From NCBI GenBank assembly GCA_024641255.1, contig JAHEDL010000082.1, forward strand, positions 1 to 6,901: a stretch of 6,901 nucleotides of DNA, read 5' to 3'. Made by a program: the position numbers and the translations under genes. The DNA is from Pseudorhodobacter sp. Its GTDB lineage: Bacteria; Pseudomonadota; Alphaproteobacteria; Rhodobacterales; Rhodobacteraceae. Below, one piece after another: positions 5,896-6,901 of the stretch; the stretch's first letter is position 1, and each line of letters begins with the position of its first letter. The notes beneath the pieces are model-generated. The model searched no databases. It worked only from the letters and a program-made list of their open reading frames with translations, and was not told the DNA's origin.

Positions 5896-5922
5896 GGGGT
5901 GGGGGCCCTGACCCCCACGCCC
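5896..5922. terminator. Stem-loop between convergent genes, probable terminator
   Basis: GTGGGGG (5899-5905) pairs with CCCCCAC (5912-5918) around a 6-base loop. Three more G-C pairs (5896-5898 with 5920-5922) are reached past one bulged G at 5919. It occupies the 47-base gap between the cytochrome stop (5880) and the end of the minus-strand aminopeptidase (5928). The plus-strand side lacks a T run. Read on the minus strand, the stem is followed shortly by TAAATTT, so termination may be better for the aminopeptidase. Confidence 0.55.
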
Positions 5923-5927
5923 AAATG

Positions 5928-6901
5928 TCAGGCCCATTCGCCCTTGCGAAACACCGGAACCACGCTGCCGTCGGCCGCGATACCGTCAATATCAATCTGG
6001 TCCGACCCGATCATCCAATCGACATGGATCATGCTGCTGTTGCCGCCCTGCGCCGCGATTTCTTCGGGTGACAGGCTGCCGCCATTCAGGAAGCATTTCG
6101 AATAGCACTGCCCCAGCGCGATATGGCAGGCGGCATTTTCGTCGAACAAGGTGTTGTAGAACAGCACCCCCGATTGCGAAATGGGCGAGCCATGCGGCAC
6201 CAGCGCCACTTCGCCCAACCGCCGCGCGCCTGCGTCGCTGTCCAAAAGCTTTAGCAGCACCGCCTCGCCCTTTGTCGCCTTGGCTTCAACGATGCGGCCC
6301 GCTTCAAAGCGCACGGCGATATTTTCAATCAGGCTGCCCTGATGCGCCAAAGGTTTGGTGGCGGCCACCCAACCATCAACCCGCAGCGCGTGCGGCGTGG
6401 TGAACACCTCTTCGGTGGGGATATTGGCGTTGCAGGTGACGCCATTTTTCGTCGTCGATGCGCCGCCTTGCCATTCATGGCCGTCGGCCAAACCCACGGT
6501 CAGATCGGTGCCGGGGCCGGTGAAGCGCAGGCTGGCAAAGCGATGATCGTTGAGCCAAGTGGTGCGCGCCCGCAGACCTGCGTTATGCGCCGCCCAAGCT
6601 GCTACCGGGTCTGCCCCACCGACGCGGGACGCCGCAAAAATCGCCTCGGCCAAGGCGGCCACAGCTTTATCTTCGGTCAAATCGGGAAACACCTGCCGCG
6701 CCCAAGCGGCCCCCGGATAGGCGCAGATTGACCAGTTGATGTCGAAACCGGCGATTTTGCCAAGCGCGGGCTGATAGGCTAAAGACTGCGCCTTGCCCGC
6801 CCGCGCCACCCGCGCCGGGTCTTGCCCCGCCAGCAGCATCGGGTTGTCGCCGACAATCGCCATGCGCGCGGCATTATTGGCGAAGCCTTCGGCCATGCCA
6901 T
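5928..6901 (-). CDS. M29-family metallo-aminopeptidase (5' end outside window)
   Basis: The visible 323 residues are the C-terminal three quarters of an aminopeptidase of the M29 (AmpS/PepS, thermophilic aminopeptidase T) family, usually about 410 residues. These cytoplasmic dimeric enzymes remove N-terminal residues using two metal ions. Counting from the Met encoded at 6896-6894, visible family blocks are the M29-like AYPGAAWARQVFP (59-71), NIPTEEVFTTP (158-168, metal Glu at 162/163), LGEVALVP (227-234, Glu229), DENAACHIALG (252-262, His258) and SMIHVDWMIGS (288-298, His291 and Asp293). The full expected ligand set is thus present and the enzyme looks active. The frame continues upstream of that Met to the window edge (a Gly codon and part of another), so it is internal and the real start lies to the right. 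It converges on the cytochrome gene. Confidence 0.95.
   Translation of the reverse strand, partial: GMAEGFANNAARMAIVGDNPMLLAGQDPARVARAGKAQSLAYQPALGKIAGFDINWSICAYPGAAWARQVFPDLTEDKAVAALAEAIFAASRVGGADPVAAWAAHNAGLRARTTWLNDHRFASLRFTGPGTDLTVGLADGHEWQGGASTTKNGVTCNANIPTEEVFTTPHALRVDGWVAATKPLAHQGSLIENIAVRFEAGRIVEAKATKGEAVLLKLLDSDAGARRLGEVALVPHGSPISQSGVLFYNTLFDENAACHIALGQCYSKCFLNGGSLSPEEIAAQGGNSSMIHVDWMIGSDQIDIDGIAADGSVVPVFRKGEWA

Noticed and set aside
6894..6896. ATG as the start of the minus-strand aminopeptidase
   Set aside because: The frame stays open to the window edge, and M29 enzymes have roughly 90-100 more N-terminal residues, so this is an internal Met.

Overview
The window is typical high-GC, densely packed, operonic alphaproteobacterial chromosome. 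The lipoprotein-release permease and ATPase, the J-domain/TerB protein and the codon usage look most like the Rhodobacter/Roseobacter group (Rhodobacterales). This placement rests on recalled family resemblance, not on a search. No rRNA, tRNA, CRISPR array, insertion sequence or phage gene was seen, and no gap between genes exceeds about 105 bases.

Layout. Bases 1-1190 are one tightly coupled plus-strand run: the tail of an unidentified gene, a VOC/glyoxalase-like protein (103-720) and a GNAT acetyltransferase of the phosphinothricin-acetyltransferase type (717-1190). Both junctions are 3-4-base overlaps. A candidate promoter at 1187-1215 then opens a second pair: a soluble DjlA-like TerB + J-domain protein (1222-1935) and an endonuclease/exonuclease/phosphatase-fold hydrolase (1935-2975), sharing one base at the stop/start. 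A small exported protein of unknown function follows (3012-3347).

Bases 3449-5408 hold lolC and lolD, the inner-membrane permease and ATPase that release mature lipoproteins for transport to the outer membrane; they overlap by 8 bases. A second candidate promoter (3396-3423) lies inside the longest possible lolC reading frame and argues for a TTG start at 3449. Next comes a lipobox-bearing c-type cytochrome (5470-5880), itself a plausible client of the LolCD machine. A stem-loop at 5896-5922 separates it from a convergent minus-strand M29-family metallo-aminopeptidase, whose 5' end lies outside the window.

How the genes fit together. The only clear functional unit is LolC-LolD, possibly linked to the envelope proteins beside it (exported small protein, lipoprotein cytochrome). 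The TerB-J protein and EEP hydrolase form a conserved-looking but functionally unexplained pair. I see no defence system, mobile element or clearly novel multi-gene system. The points most worth a second look are the possible leaderless TerB-J transcript, the calcium-loop-like insert in the EEP protein, the lolC start and promoter, the uncharacterised exported protein, and the lipoprotein cytochrome next to lolCD.
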